Assembly: GCA_019044685.2 (NCBI GenBank)
Contig: JAGTXX020000006.1
Span: 620,001 to 684,000 of the forward strand
DNA: 64,000 bases
Reading direction: 5' to 3'
DNA from: Nannochloris sp. 'desiccata'
Taxonomy: Eukaryota; Chlorophyta; Trebouxiophyceae; Chlorellales; Chlorellaceae
The position numbers were made by a program, and so were the translations under genes. The notes below the pieces were generated by a model that made no database searches, was not told the DNA's origin, and was given only the letters and a program-made list of their open reading frames with translations. Positions 38,201 through 47,082 of the stretch are shown in pieces (within the stretch, counting starts at the first letter, position 1; each line of letters starts with the position of its first letter).

Positions 38201-41200
38201 GCAATACTCGAGCTCTTCGACTCTGGTAGCTCGTCATGACCCATCTCAACTTCATTCCTCAGCCAGCGAGGTCGCTGCAATCTCCTGCCGCTATCCAGGT
38301 GCAGCCGCAGAAGGTGGAGATTCTAGTACTTTATTCTGGAATGCGTTTAGCAACTCAGCAGAACTGCAAGCTGTGGTTCCTTTCGACCGCTGGGATATGG
38401 AACGAGCTTACTCTCCGGAAATGGGCTCCGATAATAGCATGCGTTTCTACGCTCGATTCGCAGTGCATTGCACTGGAGTGCAGCTCTTTGACGCTGCAGC
38501 GTTTCGTTTAAACGTGCAAGAAGCAGCAGCGATGGATCCTCAGATTAGAATGTTAATGCAGGAAGCTGCTCAAGCTTGGTCTTCTGCATCAACAGCAATG
38601 GGTGCTAGTGCTCCCAACAAAGGCAATAGCAACATCATCTCCTCTCCTGTAGGACAGTCTGTTGGTGTTTACGTTGGTTGTATGTATCATGAATATTTGG
38701 ATGTGGTTACATCTGCATCTTCCAAGCTGTCTCCTCAGGCTATTGTAGGCAACGGAGCGCCGTACATGGTTGGGCGACTTTCCTTCACCTTTGGTTTCTC
38801 TGGCCCTTGCATTAGTACAGATACAGCGTGCTCTTCCTCCCTTGTGAGCACCCATTTAGCCCATGTCGCGCTCCATAACTACGAATGCGCGTCAGCTATG
38901 GCTGCAGGAACGAACGTTATGCTTTTAGCAGACACCACTGCTGCTATTTGCCAGCTTCAAGCGCTTTCTCCAGTCGGTAGGTGCAAAACTTTCGATGCTT
39001 CTGCTGATGGATATGGTCGTGGAGAAGGCTTCACTGTCGTTATTTTACAGCGCCAAGGAAGTTCCTCTTCTTCTGCTTCTAGACAGCAGCCTGCTGCTCT
39101 GATTGTAGCGTCTTCTGTTAACCAAGGTGGCCGCAGCAGTGGTCTCACGGCTCCGAATGGCCCTGCCCAAACAGCCTTGGTAAGAACAGCCATCGCTGCT
39201 GGTCAAGGTATCACCCCCGCCCAGCTCGGCGTTATTTCAATCCACGGCACCGGTACTCCTCTTGGGGATCCTATTGAAATTGGAGCCTTGGCTCAAGCTC
39301 TGCCTCAAGGCCATTCTGGCGTTGCTGTTATTTCAAATAAATCGTGCTTTGGTCACACCGAAGGTGCTGCTGGTTTGACTGGATTGCTCGCTGCAATGGG
39401 TTCTTTACGTCAAGCTACCCTTCCAGGTATTATGCACCTGAGAGAAATCAACCCTTACGTGACGAGCGCACTTGGAGAATGGACAAGGCAGCGTGGCAGT
39501 AATGCTGGCGCTGCTGCTCCTCGCCAAAAAGCACCTGTTCCGGTGTTGCTGGGGGATGCTGCAATGTTGACTGGCACGAGCTCATTTGGTATGAGTGGAG
39601 TCAACGCACACGCAATCTTATCTTCACTTTCAGAAAATTCTCAATTAAATACAATTACATCCTATTCTAAAGGAGCATGGAAGCGTCAAAGGATGTATAC
39701 GATGCCTCAAGCACACGCTCTATTACATGGAATTCATCTGGGTAGCAGCGGTAGCATTGCTCACTTTAGCTGCGCCATTTTTGCATCATCTTCATTATCC
39801 TATTTGTGGGATCACCAGATTATTAGTGTTTCAACTATGCCTCCCGCAGCACTTCTTGAAATGGCAGCTGCAGCTAGAACGGTATTGTTGGGCGATGCGG
39901 CTGTTGACGATTCAGAATTCTCTGCGATCTCAGAGGCAACAATAGCTGCCATTTTACAGCTTTCAGGCGATAATCGTTCGCATATTTTGAGCTGCAGTGT
40001 AGATAATATGCAAGGTTTGATTCAGATCTCAACTGCAAACCAGAATTTGTGCTCTACTCAGGTAGCGGCCCCAGCGGCACTCCCGAAAGCGGAAAAAGTG
40101 GCAGAAGAAAAGCAGAAGCTTGCTGACTTGGTAAGCTTTTTTCCATTATATTTAAAACAACACATTTATATATTCTGCAGCTCATATTCACTGCTTACTA
40201 ATTTTGTCCGGTTTTTATTTTAATTGCAGTTGTTACCAGGCGTATCAATTCTTTCCTCCTCTCTCGCCCCTGGTTACGCTGCATTGGCAGCTCCTGGATT
40301 CACAGCTGAGACTTCTTATCGCATACACCCTGCTTTACTTCAAGCTGCAACAACCCCGAATAGTGGCGTTGAAGAAGCTACACTCGCCTCTCTACGCGGG
40401 CTGTTGCTGCCGAGCTCGGTCGGTGCCACCGCCAGCATCGATGCATTGACGGCACCTGCTGACTGCTTCTGGGCTACCTTAATCTCTAAATCGGGACATA
40501 AGCTAGGCTTCTCCGATGCTAAGTACCTCCCATCTCGTCGGTTGGGCTTGAAAGCGCCCTCAGGGCTTGATACAAGTGAGCTACTTTACAACATTGACTG
40601 GCAAGCGACAGCCCCGGCTTCGGTCCCTCTTCCAATGCCTACCAAAGCTTCTCAAAGAGCTCTTCTTTTCCGAGCTGCTGGCCACTATAAAGGTGATGAA
40701 TCCGTCGCTGGAGCTGAGGTAGCTAGGCTCTTGGCACACCATAGGGAAGCTTTGCCTTCTAACGAGCTCACTATGATTTCTGCCTCAAGTATCACGCCAG
40801 TTGCAATACCAGGCCGCGTGCAGAATCACGTCGCACCTGCGTTTGTAAGCGGCGTGCTTAAAAACCTGCCTTATGAACTTCCAGATGTGAAACTTCAAAT
40901 GGTGGATCAAGATACTGCCATGGCTGCAGGCAGCTTTGCGTTGACTTCCGGTCATTCCGCTGCTTCTTCAGATTGGGGACCTGTGGATATGTATGGTGCC
41001 GTGTCTTCTACAGGAGCTGTATATAGACCTTTATTAAGTTATGGGTCTAGCTTGAATTTCTCTTCCTCTACTACTGTACCTGCCTTCGGTGTTGTAGATA
41101 GCAGATCTAGCAGCAGAACGGCAATTATTATTACTGGTGGCCTTGGCGGCTTAGGTTCAATGACTGCCTCCTGGGTATCTGGCCTTGGCGTTAGTGGCCT

Positions 41201-43337
41201 CATCCTTCTAGGAAGATCTGGTTGCCTGTCATCAGGTGCTTGGTATGGCGCTGGCAGTTTATTACAGAGCAATAGCTTGGTAGTGATGGCAAAGGCTGAT
41301 GCTTCCTTTGCAGAGGACGCTGCTGAAGCTATTCAATTAGCGGTTGCAACAAACTTCCCTCTTGCCTCGATGATTCATGCAGCCGGTGTTCAAGTTGAAG
41401 CTCGCTTATTGAAACAAACACTTAGTACAATGCGCCAAACTGCTGCACCAAAATTGGCAGCATTCAGACAATCCTTGGGAGCTGCTCCTGGAGCACCTTT
41501 AACTTCAAACTTGCTTTTCTCTTCTGTTTCTAGTGTCACTGGAAACGCCAACCACTCTAATTATGCGGGTGCAAATGCTGCGCTGGATGCGTTAGCTGAG
41601 CAGCAAGCTTCTCAAGGCAGCTCTGTTGCCTCAGTGCAATGGGGTGCCTGGGCTTCTGTTGGCATGGTGCATAGAAATTATCGTATTTCAAGCCAACAAG
41701 CTGCTGCTATGGGTATGCTTTCGAGTGAAGCTGGCTTAGCCGCTATGGGCCGTGTCCTCCAAACCATAGGAGCATCTCCTGTTGCTGTGCTTGGGGCTGC
41801 ACCCAAGTCATACTGGGCAAATCTGTTGAAGAACGCACCTGGCGTGCCTGTAATTTTCTCTTCCTTTGACTTGCCAAAACCAGAGGTAGTCTCCTCGGCA
41901 GCAATGGTAACCTCTTCAGCTGCTGCTGCTTCTGTTCTTGCAACGAAAGAAGATGTGGAAGCCATTGTCCGTCGTGTAGCTTCTTCTATCTTGGGAACTA
42001 CCGATCTGGAGGCAGCTCAACCCTTGGCGCTTCAAGGTTTGGATTCTTTGGCAGGACTTGAGTTGCGACAAAAGTTGCAAGAAGCGCTTGGTGGTGTGGA
42101 ATTGGCCTTGTTGGCTGAAGATCCACAAGGAGCTACGATCTCGAGTATTATTGAAGAAGCGTCCTCAAAGGTGACCGCCTTGAGGGCAGCTTCACGATCT
42201 ACCTCTACTGCACTGGTGCTAGCAGGATCATCTCAAGCTGCTATTGCAGCTCAAGGAGCAGCAGAAGTCCTTGCAGGGCCTCTTTGGATTTCTCCTACCC
42301 CCGTGACCATCAAAATGCGTATTTTCTGCCTTCCTTGGGCAGGTGGTATGTCTGAAAATCTCTTTGCCCGTTGGTCTATGATGCTTCCTGCTTCGGTCCA
42401 AGTCTGCCCAGTAGAGATCCCTGGTCGTGGCCGTAGGGAAGGTGAAACTGCTCTCACTACTGTTGACGAGCTTTCCAAAGTCTTGGCACACTCTTTACCC
42501 CTAAAAGATAAACCTTACGTTATCTTTGGAACCTGCCTTGGTGCCATTGTAGGGTATGAAATCATCCGTGAGGTTCAAAAAACTCAATGCGCTCCCCCTC
42601 CAGTAGCATTTATGCCTGCAGCAGTCTCTCCTCCTCATGTCTACGCTTCTGTAGTAATGAAAATCTATCTTCAGCGCCGACTCAAACGCGGTGAAACCCC
42701 TCCTTTAGATGAAGTTTTGAAGATTCTCAAGGGCTGGAAGGAGATGCCTCGTGAGAAACTTTTACTCGCCTTTGAAGCTGGCCATTTCGCCGGTGTTGAA
42801 GAAATGAAGAAAAGCGAACGTCTATTCAACAGAGTAGCTCCAATGGGAGTCAACGACATTATGATGGCTGTGCAATATCGCTATGACCCAACACACGAGC
42901 CTTTCAACTTCCCTGTTATCGCCTTTGATGGCACAAAAGATAATACCATTCCTAATGGATATATGAAGGGCTGGAGAAAGCATACTACTGCGAGATATAG
43001 ACACGTATATATCAAAGGAACGCATTATTTCGTGTCTACACATTATCGTGAAGTGACAACAGAAGTCGGCGGAGAATTGATGGCGCTGATGGAGGAAGCG
43101 CGCGGTGGTCTCTTAGGTGCTGGCCATTCTTGGGTTGGTGGTGGTAGTGTCACCACCGAAGCTAAGGAGGAGGCCGGTGGTGACGATTCTGCTGCCGGCT
43201 CTTCTTCGACTTCTTCTCGACAAAAAGAAGAGCGTCTGGCGATGCTTCGTGTTGCTGGACAGGCTCTTCCAGTCGTGTCGTTCGTACTAGTATTTATTTG
43301 GTGGTGGTTTAGATATATGCAATTCTATCAACGTTAA
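5154..43337 (+). CDS. Giant nine-module type I polyketide synthase lacking AT domains
   Basis: This megasynthase builds a polyketide by stepwise condensation on ACP-bound chains. Twelve exons join in frame: 5154-5264, 5403-6661, 6784-9338, 9446-13351, 13453-14393, 14502-22033, 22158-26004, 26094-28761, 28857-32752, 32846-37679, 37783-40130 and 40230-43337, giving 12,335 codons including stop. All introns are GT-AG except the first, which needs a GC donor (AAG/GCACGT) to keep phase. Domain order is: M1 KS-DH-ACP-ACP; M2 KS-DH-KR-ACP-ACP; M3 KS-DH-ER-KR-ACP-ACP; M4 KS-(DH)-KR-ACP; M5 KS-DH-ACP-ACP; M6 KS-DH-KR-ACP; M7 KS-(DH)-KR-ACP; M8 KS-DH-KR-ACP-ACP; M9 KS-DH-KR-ACP-TE, then a hydrophobic tail. 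All nine KS keep the active Cys. No GHSxGE acyltransferase motif occurs, so AT activity must act in trans. The product is unknown. A TGTAA signal lies at 43464-43468. The first exon is the least certain part. Confidence 0.9.
5403..8560 (+). other. PKS module 1: KS-DH-ACP-ACP
   Basis: KS1 spans about 5403-6880, split by the intron at 6662-6783. The active Cys is at 5913 in DTACSSSLV, followed by HGTGTALGDP and a late His in the unusual KSRVLHTEP. Its N-terminus lacks the usual V-G-x-x-C-R-x-P strand. The DH (about 6950-7720) has LLDHAVLNKHIAP and HPAVAESSHQ, with Glu where Asp is usual. No KR follows. Two ACPs have their phosphopantetheine serines at 8048 and 8315 (GLDSVG in both). Because no loading domain precedes KS1, the starter must come from a separate protein or small molecule. 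Confidence 0.8.
8560..13160 (+). other. PKS module 2: KS-DH-KR-ACP-ACP
   Basis: KS2 (about 8640-9960) has its Cys at 9062, HGTGTPLGDP, and FGHTEG. The intron at 9339-9445 cuts just before SAYNQDGR. The DH has LIDHIIQNTPIMPG and HPAIVDNALQ (His and Asp both present). The KR (about 11570-12290) has the NADPH motif TGGMGALG and the catalytic Ser and Tyr in FSSLASF and GQATYAAANG. An Arg-rich linker (RRSRRRGRGGGRRQ, about 12470-12510) and a short polyGln precede two ACPs with serines at 12655 and 12976. The predicted outcome is an alkene at this step, if all domains work. Confidence 0.85.
13180..18640 (+). other. PKS module 3: KS-DH-ER-KR-ACP-ACP (fully reducing)
   Basis: KS3 (about 13190-14720) is cut by two introns (13352-13452 and 14394-14501). 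Its Cys is at 13806, in HTACSSSLV where the usual Asp is His (13797). The DH is canonical (LNDHNVSGKAILPG; HPAIADATLH). This module holds the only ER (about 16140-17090), with GLNFRDVLNVLGMYPG and the nucleotide motif HAGTGGVGLAA. The KR (about 17120-17830) has SGGLGSLG and GQANYAAANA. A basic linker (about 17925-17970) precedes ACPs with serines at 18105 and 18486, and a second basic stretch separates them. The predicted product is a saturated methylene step. Confidence 0.85.
18700..22680 (+). other. PKS module 4: KS-inactive DH-KR-ACP
   Basis: KS4 (about 18700-19930) has its Cys at 19164, HGTGTALGDP and MGHAETGAG. Its N-terminus is degenerate. The DH-like region reads GGYSLGNTVLPASA where the catalytic His should be, and no HP..D motif follows, so it is probably only structural. 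A long structural sub-domain precedes the KR core (about 21480-22330), which belongs to a distinct type with TGGTKGLGLHC and AAHYSAGNS. The intron at 22034-22157 lies in the KR C-terminus. A single ACP follows with AGAFDSIS (Ser 22543). The predicted product is a beta-hydroxy step. Confidence 0.8.
22780..25740 (+). other. PKS module 5: KS-DH-ACP-ACP (no KR)
   Basis: KS5 (about 22780-24110) has its Cys at 23296 in DTACSSAMV, with Ala in place of the third Ser, plus HGTGTALGDP and VGHAEPAAG. Its N-terminus is degenerate. The DH looks active (LHDHRVRGRAVFP; HPAMLDTMTH). About 45 residues later come the ACPs (serines 25225 and 25591) with no reductase between. It shares KS type with KS8 and layout with module 1. 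A DH without a KR, right after a KR-only module, resembles the split bimodules of bacterial trans-AT synthases. Confidence 0.8.
25850..29890 (+). other. PKS module 6: KS-DH-KR-ACP
   Basis: KS6 starts about 25870 with VVGIGALYP, is cut by the intron at 26005-26093 before RWNVDQIY, and has its Cys at 26490, HGTGTPLGDP and YGHTEG. The DH is canonical at its first motif (LFDHAVQGHALLPG) and retains D-C-C-L-H in the second. The KR is interrupted by the intron at 28762-28856 inside its TGGLGGIG nucleotide motif and carries GQANYAAANA. A single ACP follows (GLDSLAAVEL, Ser 29759). Confidence 0.8.
29960..33880 (+). other. PKS module 7: KS-inactive DH-KR-ACP
   Basis: KS7 (about 29960-31240) starts with VSLSCRYP and has its Cys at 30482, HGTGTPLGDP and YGHTEG. 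The DH-like region has LWQQAVLGSPTLP, with the catalytic Asp-His pair replaced by two Gln, and no clear second motif. The KR is of the same special type as in module 4 (AGGTK/GLG cut by the intron at 32753-32845; AAHYAAANA; AVWSQTGAA). The single ACP (FPAGGFDSLSAVELS, Ser 33758) is also close to ACP4. Confidence 0.8.
33960..38160 (+). other. PKS module 8: KS-DH-KR-ACP-ACP
   Basis: KS8 (about 33960-35210) has its Cys at 34442 in DTACSSAMV, HGTGTALGDP and VGHAEPVAG, and closely resembles KS5. The DH is canonical (LLDHVVSGRALLPG; HPATLDCATQ). The KR has TGGVGDLG and GQSNYAAANA. The first ACP is cut by the intron at 37680-37782 immediately after its DSLG motif (Ser 37673). The second ACP has its serine at 38049. 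Confidence 0.85.
38260..42240 (+). other. PKS module 9: KS-DH-KR-ACP
   Basis: KS9 (about 38260-39640) starts with AAISCRYPG and has its Cys at 38829, HGTGTPLGDP and FGHTEG. The DH keeps LWDHQIISVSTMP, but its second motif reads HPALLQAAT with Gln instead of the catalytic Asp. The intron at 40131-40229 lies between the two DH halves. The KR has TGGLGGLG and NHSNYAGAN. The ACP is divergent (GLDSLAGLEL, Ser 42045) and lies directly before the thioesterase-like domain. Confidence 0.8.
42310..43080 (+). other. Terminal thioesterase-like domain with Cys nucleophile
   Basis: An alpha/beta-hydrolase of the type II thioesterase (GrsT-like) family, expected to release the finished chain. It starts with MRIFCLPWAGGMSENLF, followed by PVEIPGRGRREGE. 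The nucleophile elbow, usually G-H-S-x-G, reads FGTCLGA, with Cys at codon 42534 (about residue 12,068). An Asp (FDGTKDNT, codon 42939) and a His (KGTHYFV, codon 43023) complete a plausible triad. It follows the last ACP directly, so it is part of the synthase and not a separate editing enzyme. Confidence 0.8.
43264..43325 (+). other. Hydrophobic C-terminal segment of the PKS (possible membrane anchor)
   Basis: The last residues include LPVVSFVLVFIWWWF, an uninterrupted hydrophobic run ending a few residues before the stop, after a Ser/Glu-rich linker. It looks like a single C-terminal transmembrane helix of tail-anchor type. Topology and target membrane cannot be read from the sequence. Confidence 0.65.
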
Positions 43338-43523
43338 GTGTTTTCATTATTATTTTTGGCCTCCACTGCCCCACACCATTCTTTCCTAATTTTTTCTCCT
43401 GAACACTCCGATTTTCTAGAATGTATAAATACTGTTTTACAACAATTATAACTCATCGGAATCTGTAATATACATATGATATAACCAACGCAAAAGTTAA
43501 AAGCTCTCTCTGTATCTCTCATT
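43338..43523. terminator. Shared 3' region of the convergent PKS and VPS18 genes
   Basis: Only 186 nt separate the two stop codons. A plus-strand TGTAA at 43464-43468 would serve the PKS, and a minus-strand TGTAA (plus TTACA at 43437-43441) would serve VPS18. Each lies beyond the other, so the two mature 3' UTRs are predicted to overlap. Confidence 0.5.
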
Positions 43524-46500
43524 TTAAACAGCCCAGCTCGCGGCTTCTTCAGCTTCTTCTGGCAAAATAAACGGTTTAGTTAAATGCCTCACAACAATTT
43601 CCCCACAGAATGGATCTTCAACTGCGATCTCATCTTCTAATTGACGTCTCAATTCAGCAACAGGCACTGCTGCATCATTGGGACCTATAGCAGGAGCTGT
43701 GGTGGCGCCTTCAGGAACAGCAGCCAACCGCTTGGCCAATTTTTCGATGCGAAGCCGTTGTGGAGGTGGTGCTAATGCAGCAGCTTCAGCACATAAACAG
43801 CTCCCGTGGAAGGCATTTCCAGTAGGAAAGACAAATACACGAGGTAGATGACCTCCGGTAGGGCCTGCAGAGGCAGGAGGTTGTAAATGCAGAGGGCGAC
43901 CACAGGCAGCACAGGGCCCTTCCAAATCCACCGCGGCTGCCCGGCCTTCAACATTTTCCAAGCTTTCTCTTAATGCAGCTGCTGTACGTGTGGCTACAGT
44001 CATTTCACTACGCAAAGATTCCATTTCTTCGTTATACCTCTCCAAAGAAGCGCAAATTGCATCTCTAAAGGCTCCAATTTCAACAAAATCTGGGAATAAA
44101 GGCAGTACATCTTCAATATGTACTGCCCCACGTGATTCATCCAAAACCTTGGAAACTTCCCGAACCTGTTCTTTGCGTCCTTCTTCATCTTCTGGTAACC
44201 CCTTACCTACAACGTGTCTGGCTATAGCAAGCCACAATTTGCGTGTTAACCCCGCATTGTTGGATGGGCGTCTCGCCACGGCCACAGCCAACTCTTGATC
44301 GACTGCTTTAAGAGCCAAATCTAATGCATCTTCCCATAACCCAACTTCACAAAGTAGCTCTACAGTGGCACGGTGTCTACCCAACTCTTGCGCCAGTCGT
44401 AGCGCGTGGACGGGGTCATATAAAGGACGGCCTAGAATATCTCGTGCTGTGGTCAGATGGTCCAGCAAAACATGCTCCTGGGTTGCATCTCCAGCCAATA
44501 AAGCCACGATAAAATTATGCACTGCATTATCTATACAGCCTTGCCTGTCAACACAGTGTCGGACGTATCTGAGTGCCTCAGCACGCGCAGCAGGTGGGGC
44601 GCTACGTTCTGCCAAATGAAGTAACGCTGGGAGAAGACGACGAGGGTCTAAGGGAGGGGATGCTTCAATCCATGCTTGGACAGTTTGTGCAGGAGCGAGG
44701 GATACTAAAGAGGGAGCGTATCGATAGGCTAGTTCAGGGCTGACACTAGGCTTTCTTAAAACTTCAAGTGCCCGCTCAGCTTCTCCCCGCTGGACTAACA
44801 ACTCGAGTACAGTTTCATGATCTCCTCTCGCTTTAGCAAACGTTAATAAATCATCCCCACGTCCATACCCTTCTAACAACGTCACTACAGTTCCAGGATC
44901 TAAAAATTCAACGCGCTCAGTAAGAAAACGTTGAACATCATGGTCAGCATCATCTGCTACTGCTGCACCTGCTGGGCCTTCATTTCTCCCCAGGGCAGCT
45001 CGATTTGCAGAATCTAGGAGTAACTCTAATAACCAGGTAGCTACCATGGTCGCTTGTGCCTTGTCGTCAGGTCCGAGTGTGCCTAGTCGAGCAATTAGAA
45101 AGGACCGTAGTGCAATCGGGTCATTAGCTTCCATCAATCGTAGAGCCAGGTCTTCAAATGCAGGGTAGGCAGCAGTGACTTTACCATACCGCTCTGCTGC
45201 ATCGACAGTATGCCCATCTGCTAGTAAAGAGTCCGCTTCTGCCAGGTAGACTGCGTTTCGTTGAGCAGAGGTGCGGCAATACGGCAAAGAAAGGGAATAC
45301 TCCCCTCTTTCTAGATAAACTTGCCACATATCCCTATCTTCATTGTTAGTGTCAACTTCTAATGCATCATCACCCGCCAAAACAATCACACGGCCGGCAA
45401 GGGCATCTCGGCAGAGGCCGAGCGGAAGAGCAGCTGCTCCCCTCATTGGAGTTGCAAAATGCTCTAAAGGAATCTCCTGGACGGGTCTTTTACTAATTCT
45501 ATTGATAAATTGGAGTCGTGAAGGGTATAAAAGAACTAAATGGTGCTGAGTCAGCGCTAAAGAAAGCGGACGATCAGTTGGGGACGCCACGGCTGATGGC
45601 TGAGCACCACTTGCATCATTATTACCATGCAGGATACTCGCTGGCAGTAACTTATGCGCCTTTAAATGATCTAATTCATCTATATGCGATGAATTTAAAT
45701 CTAAATGGCCATAATAGACTCCAGAAGTGGACAAAATTGCAAATTCTGTTGGCTGTGGCATCCAAAAAACAGCGTTTCCACTCAGCACAGCTTGTTCTGG
45801 ATGTAACGGCGAACAGAGAAGCTGTAATTGTGCTGCACCTTGTTCAATAGGGAGATCAAATACTTTGGAATCTTTGCAAGGTAACGTAGATGGGTCATAG
45901 GCTGCAAAGAGAGAGGCGAGTGTTGGGCCACCTTTGAAGAGATGGAGATGAGTTCCACATAGTGCCATAACTAATTTCTGTTGATTCTGCTCATCTTTAC
46001 TAGATGTATTAGTACTGCTACGGGTTGTAAAATTATTTGAAGGTAAAGGTACCTGTGCTAGGCCTGCTATAGGACAGCTTTGTCCACCAGGCAGCGTGCA
46101 CAGCGGGGTCACACTTTCTTTACTTCCTTCTTTTTCGATAGTAAGTGATAACAACGCGCCCTTATCGGTTCCTAGAAGTGCATCACGTACACTATGTGCG
46201 CGTAGCACTGTAGGCCAGGCTATACTGGAAATAATAAGGCCTTTTAATTTTGCCAAGGGGCGGGCTTTTTTCCAAGTTTTATCAACATACAGAGTCTCTA
46301 CAACACTCCCTGTTTGCAGTGTTATGAGAGCGTGCAATCCCAATGGGTCTATAAACATGCGTCGGACGCGTGTTTCTGGAGATTTTGTGAGCTCGAGCTC
46401 AGCTATTCCACTGCTGGAGGCATCATGGCGCAAGATGAAATTCCGAGAGGTAGCGACGAAAATGGTTTCATTAGAAACAGCAAACGCTATAGCATGCCCT

Positions 46501-46777
46501 CGTCCTCTGCACAGAACGTAAAGAATGGGTTATAGGTAGATACAAATTAAGGTGGAGTATATAAAAAAGGAGGGTGAAATAAGAGAGAGGAAGGTCTGAT
46601 AAAATTGACGAGAGGGCGAGTGGGGAAATAGATAGAAACTTACTGGGAGAGGAACTCTGCTCGGTGGTCCAAGCTAAATAAAGGGGGTTCGCCGTTATCA
46701 TCTGCAAGACGCATGAGCTGCAACCCAGCGCCAGCGCTGTTGATTTCATTATTCCAGTCGTTGACAAGAGAAGACAT
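43524..46777 (-). CDS. VPS18: VPS18 (PEP3) homologue, HOPS/CORVET core subunit
   Basis: Class C Vps protein of the HOPS and CORVET tethering complexes, which act in fusion at the vacuole and late endosome. Two exons, 46777-46644 and 46506-43524, join in phase 2 to 1038 aa. The first exon encodes MSSLVNDWNN and ends FSLDHRAEFLS, and the join continues GRGHAIAFAV, matching the plant VPS18 start (FSVDLLER, then GRGVI). The N-terminal beta-propeller contains ARPLAKLKGLIISSIAW. A long alpha-solenoid follows. The C-terminus has a RING-like cluster (CAACGRPL with FHGSCL) and ends KPFILPEEAEEAASWAV, the usual plant-type VPS18 tail. It is convergent with the PKS. Confidence 0.88.
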
Positions 46778-47082
46778 CTTCTTGATCACAAACAATTTGA
46801 AATTGATCCAACACTAATAAAATGAAATTCAAAACATGACATGCGGATTTCCGAAATGATGGAATATTTACTTTAAGGTTAGAAGGTGTTCAAGGCTTTT
46901 TTCTCTTATTGCTATTTTTTGAGCCCTTTGATACAACTCAACGTGCTTCAGGATTATATGCGCACTTTTCACCAAGTTCTTTCCATAGATTTAGTCATTA
47001 TATTAACATCGCACTCCACGATCCGTATTAAGATCTAGATCAGAGCAGCCCATCAGCTCATTTTCATTGTTCTATAAACAAC
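46778..47082. promoter_or_regulatory. Divergent promoter region between VPS18 and the epimerase gene
   Basis: 305 nt between two divergent start codons, AT-rich, with no ORF of note. It presumably holds both 5' UTRs and promoters. No clear TATA box was assigned. Confidence 0.4.

Noticed and set aside
40965..40985. GHSAASSD as an AT active site
   Set aside because: It lies in the region in front of KR9 with no other AT motif around it; Gly and Glu positions do not fit.
42525..42550. FGTCLGA as a possible acyltransferase GHSxG motif
   Set aside because: The surrounding sequence (LPWAGG, PGRGRREGE, KGTHYFV) is a thioesterase-type alpha/beta hydrolase, not the AT fold, and it follows the last ACP.
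5154..43337. A row of separate PKS genes, one per open frame
   Set aside because: Every break is a short stretch with GT-AG (or GC-AG) signals that restores phase, and several breaks cut domains in the middle (ACP8a, KR6, KR7, DH9).
5154..43337. Recent transfer of the PKS from bacteria
   Set aside because: It has spliceosomal introns, local poly(A) signals and base composition like its neighbours. Multi-module PKSs are known in green algae, so vertical presence is simpler.
44324..46521. Plus-strand ORFs within VPS18
   Set aside because: Antisense shadows without family resemblance.
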